From Arthrinium phaeospermum (lineage: Eukaryota > Ascomycota > Sordariomycetes > Amphisphaeriales > Apiosporaceae), in the NCBI GenBank assembly GCA_006503535.1, contig QYRS01000008.1, positions 248,001 through 312,000 of the forward strand: a stretch of DNA of 64,000 nt, read 5' to 3'. Below the pieces are notes generated by a model. That model saw only the letters and a program-made list of their open reading frames with translations. It had not been told where the DNA came from and did no database searches. This document shows positions 1-12,211 of the stretch, piece by piece. Position 1 is the first letter of the stretch, and each line of letters starts with the position of its first letter. The translations under genes were made by a program, and so were the position numbers.

Positions 1-972
1 TGGGGGGCCACGATTTGATGTGTGTCTTAACCTACTCTTTTGCTCTGGAGGGGCCCCCCAAGAATCCTGACCAAGGGGCGTCCCAAGCGGTGGCCTTGCA
101 GAAGATGACCGTTGGCTTAGGTTTCTAGTGCAGCTGGCAGGCTGGGTTAGTGCCTGGGTGCTGAGTGTTTCTAGTACCAGAAGAGCATAGTAGCAAGTGC
201 CCCCCCGGCAGGGGTGGATGGGCTGTAGGAGGCGTGGGAGGTCGCGCAATGGGGGCTTGACGGCACCTCGCAGGGCACGGGCAGAGAGAACCGCAGGGGC
301 GGATCATCTGTTGGTCTCTGCCCCCTGGTCGGATGCCTCTGCACCCCCAATCGCATCCAGTAGCGCAGTGTCAGAGAAACGGGAAACTTCGAGGTCGAGC
401 ACGTCTGACATCTGAAATCATCTTCACATCAGCCAACATAACCTCCATACCTACCTAGTACATGCACTAGAGCAATTGGGACTGCCTCACCCACCAACCA
501 CGGAAACCCAATCCTTGCGACGAGTTACATCCAACAGCCAGAATCCAGACACATCGGCGTTCCTGTTTCCTGCTTCGATTTCGATCAAGACTGTTGTTGG
601 CAATACAGAGAGTTGGTCCTTGTTGAACAACGGGCCCCTCGATCCTTCGTTTCTGTCTCTCGCTCTCTCCCTCCTTCCGACCCAGGCCAACGTTGCGACG
701 ACGGCGATCACGACGACAGCCGTGGCGGTAACGACAACGGCAACGGCAACGACGATTCCCATCGCGCTCGATTCGACCTTTTGGTAGCATCTCTGTTTCT
801 GTTTTTGGAAAGGGCGACAACTGCGACCCGATTGGCCTTCTACACTCGCTTCTCTCGTGATGCTCTTTGGATCAATCTGAACTACTAGTTGCGATTGCGT
901 TCGCGCATTGCGCTGGCATTGCCTAGACCACTCGCTCGGTTCTTTATGCGGTGACGAGAGACATAGACCGCC
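1..972. other. upstream region and leader of CCH1
   Basis: No confident gene. The stretch from about 470 to 972 is the likely promoter and leader of the calcium channel gene. It includes an imperfect GAC/AAC/GGC triplet-rich tract at about 695-765. On the minus strand an ATG at 411 opens a natural-looking 35-residue peptide (starting MSDVLDLEVSRFSD) that ends at 304. It could be the first exon of a gene running off the left edge, but no convincing donor site was found. Confidence 0.5.
304..411 (-). CDS. possible N-terminal coding fragment, unknown protein
   Basis: The ATG at 411 is directly preceded by an acceptor-like TTTCAG. It opens 35 codons beginning MSDVLDLEVSRFSD and continuing with TALLDAIGG, then stops at 304. 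The composition (acidic residues, Leu/Ala, no low complexity) resembles a real N-terminus more than random sequence. It is far too short to be a complete gene, and no strong GT donor was found that would join it to an exon nearer the left edge. The call rests on residue composition only, and the fragment may be chance. It would run divergently from CCH1. Confidence 0.2.
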   Translation of the reverse strand: MSDVLDLEVSRFSDTALLDAIGGAEASDQGAETNR

Positions 973-3900
973 ATGTCATCACAGCATCCGCAACAGCCTC
1001 CCCCGTCGCCCCAGTCGATACCGTTACGAAATCTGGCAAGGTCTCCGGGTGAGCAACAGCAAGATGTAGAAGGGCAAGGCGCGGGCGCGGGCGCGGCAGC
1101 AGAAACGGGCTCTCGGCCCGGTATTCAGAGAATATCTCCGCCCCCGATGCAGAGGAACGTCGACTTGCCTGGACTCACGACCTACTGGGGACAGCCACAG
1201 GGTGCGCAACAAGAGCCTGGTGCCTCCCACGCCGGGCATGTTGGTTCAACCCCAAGCTCTCCTATAGACCCTGCCGCTCTTCAGTTTGCCCTACCTCCGG
1301 AGATACATCCACCTCAGCCATCACCCGGACAGGCCTCGCCCAGTTCGCTAAATCCGTACGCCATGCAGACAACGTATTACGACGAGCCTTCGAGCGGCGA
1401 CTATTTCGACTCGGACAGGGCACCTTTGACATCTTCCGCGCAGCCGATATCTGGCGCACTTGGTACTCCACCAATCGAGTCCCAGCCGCGAAGCAGCTTC
1501 CAGACAGTGTCAAGCTTGGATGGTACTCAATCGCCCAAGCCTCGAGACACGAATATGCTGGGTTTCGATCTGGGTCCGGATTTTGAATCCAACAAGCACA
1601 AAAGTTTCGGCGACTCCCTTACACCAACGGATCATCGGCTTTCGCGGTCCCCGGGAGCGGCCTTGTCCCGTGCTGGGACAATTGTTAGGGCCATGTCCCA
1701 GCGTGTGGTCAATATCAGTGGCGAGGCAGAAACACTCGAACAGCAGCGGCAGCGACGGTCGCGTTCTAGATCTCCCAGCGCGAGATCTCCCAGCGCCGAT
1801 GGTCGCAGATCTCAGCTTCCGGGCGATTTTGGGGCCGACACATCATACCAGTCCCAGTTGCACCCATCATCGCCCCTCGAGAAAGCTGGAGACCGGTTTA
1901 CTTTTGCTCCCGAACCCCCAGTACTTCCCAGAAGGCCTATGCCAAATCCGCTTAAAGGCCGCTCACTCGGTATCTTTTCTCCGGAAAATCCCATTCGAAA
2001 AGGACTATGCGATGTTTTAGTCAATCCCTATATGGAACCATTCATTCTCATCCTGATCGTGCTGCAAACGATTTTGCTGGCTGTAGAGTCTGCTCCCAAC
2101 GTCCATACTGAGGGCAATGAACGACCTAAGAAATGGGGTGGCAATACAATCGACTGGGCCATGCTGGTTCTGTTTGTCATTTTCACTATAGAGCTTTTCG
2201 CGCGCATTATTGTATCGGGCTTCGTACTCAATGCGACCGAGTACAGCACCATTGACCGAGGCAAGGGTGTGAAGAAACTAGTGGCCGAGAGGTATGAGGC
2301 AGTCTTCAAGCCGCAGCGGCAGAAGTCCGTGAAATCCCCTAGTAGGGAAGACACATTTGGCCCTCATACTTTTGCCCGCTCGTTCACGATGATGCATGGG
2401 CAGAGGCTGCCGGAAACGGTTGAAGAAGCACAGAGAATGCAACTGGCTCGTAGGGCCTTCCTGCGTCATGGATTCAACCGACTGGATTTCGTTGCGGTGG
2501 TTTCTTTCTGGATCACATTCGCGTTGAGCATCACGGGCCTAGAGGCGGAGCACCGCATCTGGATCTTTCGGATGCTGAGCTGTCTCCGGATCGTCAGGCT
2601 CCTTGCTCTTACAAATGGTACCTCGGTAGGTTTAATCCCATTTCCCCTGTATAGAAACTGGCGCAGCTAAAACTCTTCCAGATCATCTTACGGAGTCTCA
2701 AGAGGGCAACGCCTCTGCTTCTCAGGGTATCCTTTCTCATTCTATTCTTCTGGATCCTATTCGCTATTATCGGAATTCAAAGTTTCAAAACAAGCTTGAG
2801 CCGGCAGTGCGTATGGGTAGACCCGGACGACCCCCAAAACTTGACTGCGACTTATACCAACGATGAAATTTTCTGTGGTGGGCATCTGCATGAAAATGGA
2901 ACAACTCTCCCTTGGGTCAGGATGCGCAATGACAATTTTTCGGACTTATACTCGACCACGACACACCCGAAAGGCTTCATCTGCCCCAAGGGGTCGTTAT
3001 GTCTACTGCAAGACAGCCCCTACAACAACACCGTCAATTTCGACAACATCTACCATTCCCTGGAACTGGTTTTTGTGTTGATGAGCGCAAACACCTGGTC
3101 TGATCTGATGTACTGGACCTCGAACTCGGACTATCTGACGTCCGCGCTATTCTTCGGGGCTGGCATCGTGATCATGATGCTGTGGATGACCAACTTGTTG
3201 ATTGCTGTCATCACATCCTCTTTCCAAGTCATTCGAGAGGAGAGCAAGTCCAGTGCTTTCACCTCTAGCCAGGAACCCTTGATGGCCCCAGCGTCAGACC
3301 AAGATCGCTTGCAACGTACATCGACCTTGCAGAAGTTATATGATAAAACCTCGATTATTTGGGTGATGCTGATCACGTTCGACCTGGTAACGCAGGCTTG
3401 GCGGAGTTCCAGAATGCCGGACAGCCGAGCGACCTTTATCCATGTTGTCGAGATCATTGTCACGAGCCTGCTGGATATCGAGATTGCCATTCGTATTGCT
3501 GCCAACTTCAGAGGGTTTCACAGGAACTATCGCAACCTCTTCGATCTTTTCCTCGCAGTGGCCACAACCATCATTATCCTCCCTCCGATCTACAACTCGG
3601 GTCAAACATACGCATGGCTTAGTGCTTTTCAGATTCTCAGGATTTATCGCGTGGTGTTGGCCATTGCCATCACACGAAAGCTGATTCTACTAGTTCTGGG
3701 AAATGCTGCAGGTATTGCCAACTTGCTGCTTTTTGTGTTTTTGATTACATTCATCATGGCCATTTTCGCCGTGCAAATCTTCCGAGGCGAATTGCCGCCG
3801 ACCGAAGACGGCGAACTCGTCCGGATATCTTTCTACAACGTTTACAATGCCTTTCTGGGCATGTATCAAATTCTATCTAGTGAGAATTGGACCGAAATAC

Positions 3901-6900
3901 TGTATACGGTTACCTCATACACAACCCACAGGGGAACCTCCTGGTACGGCTCAATGTTTCTTATCGGCTGGTTCATTCTCGCCTTCTTCATTTTGGTCAA
4001 CATGTTCATTGCTGTCATCCAAGAAAATTTCGATGTATCGGAAGATGAAAAGCGTCTGGAACAGGTGAAGGCGTTCTTGCAACGAAAGGAGCTCGGAAAC
4101 AATTCCAGCAACCTAGCCTTGTCGACAATATTCACCTTTGGGAAGACTCGAAGGAAGAAGGACCCTCTTGATTATGGGCCTGCAACCATGGAGATGCTCT
4201 TGAAAGATGCCGTGGTGCGCGAGTTTCTTGACGATAGCATGGATCCATTGCAGCAGTCATCCGCTGATGGGCATTCCTCACAGCAAGGAGCAGGTGCCGG
4301 GGACGTTCGCCCTGGACTGCTCTCCGGCGTTTGGAGCAAGTTGCGTGGCTTATTCATCGACAAAGATCCGAACCCCTTCTACTCCAATATCCGGTTTAAC
4401 GGCCCAAATGACACGCTAGACCCTCGACAGATGGCTCGCGAGGCTGTGTCGGCTACATCAGCCCGGCGCAAGGCACAACGTGAGTATCTTGCCCGGCATC
4501 CAACATACAACAACGCTCTTTATGTCTTCACGCCAAAGAACCCCATCAGGCGCATGTGTCAGAGACTGGTTGGCCCAGGGAGAGGGAATGAGAGGTTCGA
4601 TGGCGTTGAGCCAAACAAGATTGCATGGTACACATTCTCCGCCTTTATCTACGCCGCGATTGTGGCCATGGTGGTTCTTGCCTGTGTTACTACTCCGCTG
4701 TACCAGAAGGAGTACTTCGAGACACATTCCTTCAAGTTCTCCAACTGGTTCGTCTGGGTCGACATGGGCTTTGCTGTGGTCTTCAGCATCGAGGCGGTCA
4801 TCAAGATTGTGGCAGATGGGTTTTTCTTCACTCCGAATGCCTACTTCCGCAGTTCCTGGGGCTTCATCGACGGCATCGTGCTTATCACCCTTTGGATTAA
4901 TGTCCTCACCCTGCTGGCCAACGACGGAGCCGTCTCGAGGGCTATCGGTGCCTTCAAAGCACTGCGAGCTCTTCGTCTGCTCAATATCAGTGACACCGCA
5001 AGAGACACTTTCCATTCCCTCGTCATCGTCAGCATCTGGAAGATTCTTGGAGTAAGCCACCCTCAATCGCCCGTATAAAATAGGTCACCTCTCTTGCTAA
5101 CTCGTTGACTTAGGCCGCATTTGTGTCCGTTTCTCTCTTGATTCCCTTTGCCATATACGCACTGAATCTATTCAACGGCCTACTTGTCAAGTGCAATGAT
5201 GACGTCGGGGACCTGAATGAATGCTTCGGTGAATTCCAGGCTTCCCCGTTCAGCGACGACTGGCCCATGCTAGCACCTCGCGTGGCTGCCAACCCTTTCT
5301 ACAGTTTCGACGATTTTGGCTCGTCAATGTTCATCCTTTTCCAGATCGTCTCACAGGAAGGTTGGACAGATGTATCATTCTCTGTTCAAGCAATTACTGG
5401 CAGGGGTCAACAGCCCGAGGATCTCGCAACCCCAGGAAACGCCATGTTCCTCGTCGTCTTCAACATCCTCGCCACGGTGTTCATCCTGACTCTGTTCATT
5501 TCCATCTTCATGAGAAACTACACGGAGCAAACGGGCGTGGCCTTCTTGACTGCCGAACAGAGATCATGGCTTGAGCTGCGTAAACTCCTCCGCCAGATTT
5601 CGCCGTCGAAAAGCTCTTACGACGATTCTGAGAAGAAATGGAAGAAGTGGTGTCACAAGCGGGCAATCGAGAAGCGCGGCAAGTGGTATACAGCCATCAC
5701 CGGCGTTCTCGTGTTTCATCTGATGCTCCTGATGGCCGAGTTCGAACCCGAGCCAGAGTGGTGGACACGCACAAGGGATATATTGTTCCTGGTCTTTACA
5801 TTCACCTACATCGCAAACATCGTTATTCGCGTTGTCGGTCTTGGCTGGGCGCGGTTCAGAAGGAGCTCTTGGGACATGTTCTCGCTCATCGCCGTTACTG
5901 GTGCTCTGGCCACGTCTTTCCTCATCGAGAGCAATCCGAAGCATGATACTTACAATCAGCTACACAAATTCTTCCTGGTGGCCATTGTTCTCTTGTTGAT
6001 TCCGCGAAACGACGCTCTGGATCAGCTCTTCAAGACAGCTGCCGCTAGTCTGACGACGATCGTGAATTTGCTGGCCACCTGGCTGGTATTCTTCTTGGTC
6101 TTCGCCATAGCCTTCACCCAGACGTTCAGTCTCACCAGGTTTGGTGGTTCGGAGGATGCAAATTTGAACTTCCGGACCGTACCCAAGGCCCTGGTCATGA
6201 TGTTCCGCATGAGTACTGGAGAAGGCTGGAACGAAATCATGGAGGATTTTGCAACCATAGAACCACCCTTCTGTGTCAAGGACCCCGAGTTCTTCGACAG
6301 CGACTGCGGCAGCACAGCCTGGGCCAGGGGTTTGTTCATTGGTTGGAACATTGTCAGCATGTATCTCTTTGTCAACTTGTTCATCTCTCTCATCTACGAG
6401 AGTTTCTCTTATGTATACCAACGTTCTAGTGGGCTCCCTAGCGTTGATCGAGACGAAATTCGGCGATTCAAAGAGGCTTGGCGCAGTGTTGACCCAGCCG
6501 GCACGGGTTTCATCACCAAAGAGCAGTTCCCCAGGTTATTAGGGGAGCTCTCTGGTATCTTTACGATGCGCATCTACGATCCGGAAGATTCCGTTCGATC
6601 CATTCTTGAGGACGTTCGCAATGATCCCTCGCAGGGAAGGCACACGTCCATCGCTTCAGGCGCGGCATCCACGAGTGCCTATGGAGTCGATATCCGCAAG
6701 CTCAATGCCAGACTGAACAAGATTGATGCCGAGGAGGTTCGGAATCGTCGCCGCCAGTTCAATGTCTTCTTTGAAGAAGTTATGGTTTCTGCGGATCCGG
6801 ACAGGGGCATCTCCTTTACCACCGTACTCATGATTCTGGCGCACTACAACATCATTAGCGACAGCAAGAGCTTGCGGCTTGAGGAATTCCTCCGACGCCG

Positions 6901-7525
6901 TGCCCGTCTCCAGCGTGTTGAGGAGGAAGTCCGTCGAAGAGTTGTGCTTGGGTTCTTCGACACACTGTAAGTTTCAATCCCACTTTGCCATCTCCTTTTC
7001 ATAAACTAATTGCTAACGACCCTTGCTAGTTATTGGGCACGCAAGTTCAAGAGACATATCGACAAGAAGAAGTTGGGCAGAATGACGGCAGTTCCCCAGC
7101 TGGACGTTCCTGATATCTTTGTCGAGGACGGGGATCAGCGGCTCAAACCGCCGCAGCGGACTACGCTGGCTGTAACGCCGCAGAGCGCCAGCCGATCGTC
7201 CGAGTTCCTGGGTGCCTCGAACGCCGCGCGTCCGCTGCACAAGAGTTGGAACTCGAGCCAGGACGTGGGGTACGACAGTTCCTCTGCGCACCCCTTGAGC
7301 GAACCGCGCGCCCCCTCCATGACAAGACACCAAACACAAATGTCGGCCTTCAGCTTCGAGCTGCAAGAGCCCGGGACCTCGTCTGCCGGGAACAGCAGGC
7401 GCGGCAGCTCCGTCAGTCCCGCGCAGGTGCGCGAGTTGTTGGACGACTCCGTCTGGGTCGAGAGTATCCGACGCAGTGCGACGATTCGCAAATCTGTTCG
7501 TAAAACCGACTGGAGCGCATACTGA
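973..7525 (+). CDS. CCH1: voltage-gated calcium channel alpha subunit Cch1
   Basis: Pore-forming subunit of the fungal high-affinity plasma-membrane calcium channel, which in fungi works with Mid1 in calcium uptake under stress. Exons are 973-2625, 2682-5051, 5114-6966 and 7030-7525 (2123 residues). The three introns are 56-63 nt with GT-AG ends; two carry CTAAC branch sites. Residues 1 to about 350 are a disordered Pro/Ser/Gln-rich cytoplasmic tail. Four homologous six-span repeats follow, the first starting near residue 355. S4 segments with spaced arginines are visible in repeats I-III; repeat IV's is degenerate. The pore-loop residues align as N688, E952, E1423 and E1711. An EF-hand-like segment with D1801 lies after repeat IV, followed by a Ser-rich tail. 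The start has a good context (CGCCATG). Length and order match fungal Cch1. Confidence 0.95.
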
Positions 7526-10500
7526 GGTTGAAAGGGGTACGGATAGGAACAAGAGCAGGAGCAGGGGCAGGGGCAGGAGCACGACTGATTCTCATGATCA
7601 CCAACGAATGCATAGCAGGCGCAAAAACGGGCGTTTGATGGGGAGGTTACTTTTATTTTTCTAGCCGGCGGTTCAGGTTTGAATGGGTCCATGGACCGAG
7701 AGAATACGTTCACGGGGGTTGGATGGACGAAGGCGGCATGCATATATAGATTTAGTTTACGATACGATACCACCACTATAGCGATAGCGAAAGGAGGAGG
7801 AGGAGGGGCTAGGCCATCTGCATAAGTGATTTAGCAAGCGAGGTAGTTTTGTGGCAGAGTCACCGGCCCTGTCTCTTGGGACGTAAATAATAAACAACAT
7901 GAACCCGTCATCTCCAGAAATCGCAAACAGTTCATGTAAGACCAAGCAAGCTCTTGGGGGGTTCGGAGGGGAAGGGGATTCGCAAACGGCATCAACTGCG
8001 GTGGCTCAGTTTGTCGTGGGCAAACTCTGCAAGTCATGAGCCCCTATTTGGGTCGACGAGATGACAGAAGTAGTTTCACACAAGACCATGATATGGGCAG
8101 GCTCTTTCTTGGTTTGGTTCATGGTCAGCATCCACTGTTTTTGTGGTTCGTTCCAGGAGCGCCCAGGCTCTGCGTACGAAAATCATGAGCTTCTATTTCC
8201 ATCCAGAAGGCCTCAAAGTAGGTAGGTTCTGATACTCAGTTGCTATGTGCATTACCTACTTTAAGCCAGTGAGGAAGGATAGGCATCCTTGGGCGGCGGG
8301 GCGCAGGATGCATTATGTACGTCTGCATAGGGCTTGACGGGAATGCAACGGTCTGAGACAGATGCCGACAAAACAACATACGGTCGTCTACAGGAACATG
8401 CAGATAGCTGTGAGCAGCCGCAGAAGTTCTTCTGCAGCAGACCTAGTTCCTTATGTAAACAAACATAACAATCAAATACATATATTACATTTAATCTACG
8501 AGATGTGCCAAGCGCAACAATTTGTCTTAGTTGTGTCTGTATATGTATACTCGTAATAAGATTCGGTCTGGACCGAATGGAAGTTGTGACCATTGGATCG
8601 GGACCTCATGGATTGGGGTGTACTGAAATAAATCGATGTGCATGCCAGGTGCTTTAAGCCAAGGCAGGACTAGAAACCCCCTAGTGGTTTCGCGGGGCTC
8701 TCTACACTTCTCCACAGCAACGTAGGTGGCGGTGTTGCCGTACATAGACAGGCCGATTCCACATTGCTCTCTCTCGACAGTCCTTGTGACCGGCCTGTCC
8801 AGAGAGTTTGTTTCGTCTGTGTTGTCGTCCAATGCCCAATGGGCAACGGCTAAAAATAGGTGTTCTACATATATGTAACCTAGCCCCAGCGCGGCTGGCG
8901 GCAGAGATAAGAAGAGACGATGGTTCTTGCCCTCCCACCAGATGAGCCTCGTGATCTTCGAGAACGGTTCTTGTTCCTCGTCAGCAGAGTCGATCTGCGG
9001 CCTTGCCGGGCCCCTCCAAGAGTTTGAAGCAAGGAGCCGTGAAACAAGCAGCGCAACTTGGATGCTTCCCTGTCACATCCCGAACCCTCTGCTTTTTGGG
9101 GCATTGAACCTGCGACTCGACAAGTACCCCACCTTTGCTCCGAGTGGGGTGGCATTGTCTTGGGTTGAGTGTCACGTAACGGCATCCCTGTCGTCGATCA
9201 TACCTTGCCAACTCCTGATGAGAATTGCTGGCTCCTCCACTACTGCCTCCTCCTCCCCATCATCATCACCACCTCCGCGCATGCACGACATCAACAGAAA
9301 AAGTAAGTGAGGGTGATGACGGACGTTCTGTTTTGTGTTTGTTTTTTGCCTAATAACCAACCCAATGACGTTTACGGAGTACATAACTACATAGATAAAA
9401 AGAATTGCAGGCCTTCCAGCCAACGCTATGGCTACATGTAGGTAGTGATGGCTCTCCACTCCTCCAACGTCTTGCCCACTGTCCATTGTGGGCAAAGTCG
9501 ACGCACTGGCCAAGAGACTGTTACATCCTTGATACGAGTCGTGGACAGCTGGACGGGAATGCCAGGGAGGGCTTGTTTCACCCGCCCTCATCGCCTACTG
9601 ACGCTCTTATTTTTTCCGTCTTTTTTTTTCCTCTCCTTGGTCCCCTCTCCCTCTATCCAGGCGGGTTGTCTCCCAGTCCAGCAGGTGCGAAGACTTGGTC
9701 TCTACTGTGTGCCCCGTAGGATCCTGAAGAAAGAAAGGGGAATGGAATAACCTAAACTACACCCAGGCAGTACAGAACTGTCACCGTAGTCTTCTTTTTC
9801 TCGGCAACGGTCTGATGATTGACACAAGCCGACGGCTTGTTGTCTCGTACCTGCCTTAGCCAGGCTCTTAGCAGCATGACTAACTCGGCTGTTCATGACA
9901 ACCTGCAACTAGTGTTGCATAATCCCAATCTCGCGTACAATGGATCCCCCTGGGGCTTGCCAGACCCTGACAACCTGAGCAGCGACGCCTTCGGAGCTGG
10001 GTGATCTTTTGGCACTATCGCCCCATAATGCCCCATCGCATTCTTCACCCAGAGTGCCATCCTCTTGATCGGCCGTTCTAGTTGCGGCTTCCATGCAACC
10101 TCGAACCCCTGTCGCTCTGTCCTGTCAAGTCAAGCGTTGGAGAGTTGGTGTCAAGGTCTGTCTTGCCGGTACGGTACGGTGCTGCTCCTGCTCCTGCTCC
10201 GCTCCCTGCCACTTACAGTATACTACTACTAGGTACTAGCACTCTGGAGAGAGAGAGAGTCTGGGACCTGCGCCGCATCAATGCCTGCCACTGGACTTCA
10301 GACGACCGTCCAGCCCAGAGTCTCCGAGTCTCTTGTATAATAAGTATCCGGGCTTGGTCTCTCATCCTGGCCTCCGTTTCTCCTTCTTTCCGATCAGACT
10401 CTCACGTGTGGTGTCCCGATTCCTTCTCTCTCTCTCATCTCAGTCGACCTGTGTTATCAAGTCGTCTTCCCGACCACTTGACTTCTTCTCCCTGCTCTAT

Positions 10501-10800
10501 TCTATCTTCTCTGGTCAGAATAGAACGTCCTATCTTTCAGTCAACCGACTTCGGTCTACGCATCTAACGACATTCGCTTCACGCAACCTTCGACTTCTTC
10601 CAACCCCCAGGCTGAGCCTCTTTTCAACCACCACTTAATACCCTGGCTTCGGTATCACGTCGGCTTGTCCTTGACGCCCATCTCTCATTGCCCTAGGCAA
10701 CCTCGAATTCTTCGGATCCATCGTATAAGAGACCACCCCCGTCTCTTTCTTCCGCCACAGTCCAGTTCCTGCAACCAGACTACGCATACCATCCGCCAAG
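7526..10800. other. 3.3-kb stretch without a confident gene
   Basis: Begins with the CCH1 3' UTR, whose first bases (7546-7580) are a hexamer-like AGCAGG/GGCAGG tract. Short open frames exist on both strands, but none has convincing protein-like composition, a splice structure or a recognisable domain. From about 10360 to 10800 the + strand is strongly CT-rich, as expected of the promoter and leader of the small gene starting at 10801. A CTCCTG/CTGCTC repeat lies at about 10180-10206. No tRNA-like cloverleaf was found by eye. Confidence 0.5.
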
Positions 10801-11094
10801 ATGCAGTCCCCATCCCGATTCCAGACCATCCGCAACCGCTTCTCTCCGGCCGGCATCCGCACCAGCTTCCGCCGGGCCTCGTCGGCGTCGTCGCGGTCGT
10901 CGAGCTCGCGCAACTCGTTTGTGTCCAATGCCTCCAGCACCCCCACCGAGACCATCAACAGCGTCATGTTCCGCCAGCCCTCGATCCTCTTCATGGAAGA
11001 GGAGAAGAAGGTACATGGCTCGGAGCTCGGCCTGCTGGAGCCGCGGCCCATTGTCTACTGGGGCGGCATGGAGGAGCGCATGGGTCATTTCTAG
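10801..11094 (+). CDS. small conserved-looking protein of unknown function (97 aa)
   Basis: Single-exon frame of 97 residues starting at an ATG in good context (AAGATG). The first two thirds are basic and very Ser/Arg-rich (residues 2-45), so probably disordered and a likely phosphorylation target. The last third is more ordered, with FRQPSILFMEEEKK near residue 60 and a tail reading PRPIVYWGGMEERMGHF. That acidic/aromatic tail does not look random and may be a short conserved binding motif. No signal peptide or membrane segment is visible. The frame sits after a long CT-rich leader typical of expressed ascomycete genes. I do not recognise a family; the case for a gene rests on context and composition. 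Confidence 0.6.
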   Translation: MQSPSRFQTIRNRFSPAGIRTSFRRASSASSRSSSSRNSFVSNASSTPTETINSVMFRQPSILFMEEEKKVHGSELGLLEPRPIVYWGGMEERMGHF

Positions 11095-12211
11095 AGCAAC
11101 CTCATGCCATCAAACTTCAAACGAGCTTTGCCCCCGTACCGAGGTACACACAGCTCGACGGCCAGTCTCTACATACTTTACAGAGAAGAGGCATAGTTCT
11201 TAACTTTTATTATTCTACAACGACCCGCTGGATGGAGGTATTTTTTTGGAGACGAACGCGGGCATTTGGTACTGCAGGAGAAGGAGGGCCCTGGACTTGG
11301 TTCGCCAATGATTCAGGCACGCACGATATGACGGAGACAACACTTCTACGCACGCACACACACGCGTGCAAACACACACACTTTTTATGGAATCCGATTG
11401 ATGATTGCAACCTCAATTTTTCAGGGATGCGACAGGAATGGCAGCTCGGTCTACTTTGGACCCTAGGGTGAATGGCGCTCAGGAGAAACCTGGTCTCTTG
11501 CCAGGGACCGCCGCCAACGACTTGGACCGGCTGATGGATTTATTTTGGGATCTTCAAGAGATAGACAATTGATTGAATACAAAAATCCGGTGTTGGCTTG
11601 TCTTCGGGCAGTCACACTTCCAACCCAACCATAACTTTGACGACAAACTTGCTCGGTGACCAAGTGACTGACTAATTGCTCCACGCGTAAAACTTTGTTG
11701 TAATATGATGATGATGATGATGATGATGAATAAATCTGGTGGGGGCTGCTGGAAGCATGCATACATACAATTATTTTCCTATTCCAGCGACTATACGAGT
11801 CAGGTTTGTATATGTTCCTTGGTTGTCTAGGAGGGCCTTATTATACCGTAGCAAGTGAGTATACATACACTTAATGGGCCTAGCGGGATCCGGTTGCCCT
11901 GCATGTCTGCCGGTGCTTGATTCGCTAGTCATTTGGCGTATTCGGCTGCCGATCCGAGTGACCCCGATCGGGGATCTGACTACTCACTCACTCACTCACT
12001 CTCCACTTCCCTCCTGCACCACCTCGACCACTCCCACCTTTCCGCAGCGCCGCTTCCGGCTACAATGACTACTGGTCCCGGTCTCGGCACTAATGCAGCC
12101 CAGGCACCCAGAGATTATAAGATGGCATGTGTCAAGAGAACCTTCGTCTGACTCGGGATTCAATTTAGTTACAACGTACGTATAGTGTAGTATACGCGGC
12201 AGACCTGCACC
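11095..12211. other. intergenic region with microsatellites
   Basis: No gene seen. Contains the 3' UTR of the 97-residue gene and the promoter of the ferroportin-like gene. Simple repeats are CA-rich sequence at about 11345-11382, (ATG)n at 11704-11729 and (ACTC)n at 11981-12002. Confidence 0.55.

Noticed and set aside
10665..11471. 268-codon + strand frame overlapping the 97-residue gene
   Set aside because: No ATG-supported start (TTG), His/Pro/Arg-rich random composition, and it conflicts with a better frame at 10801-11094.
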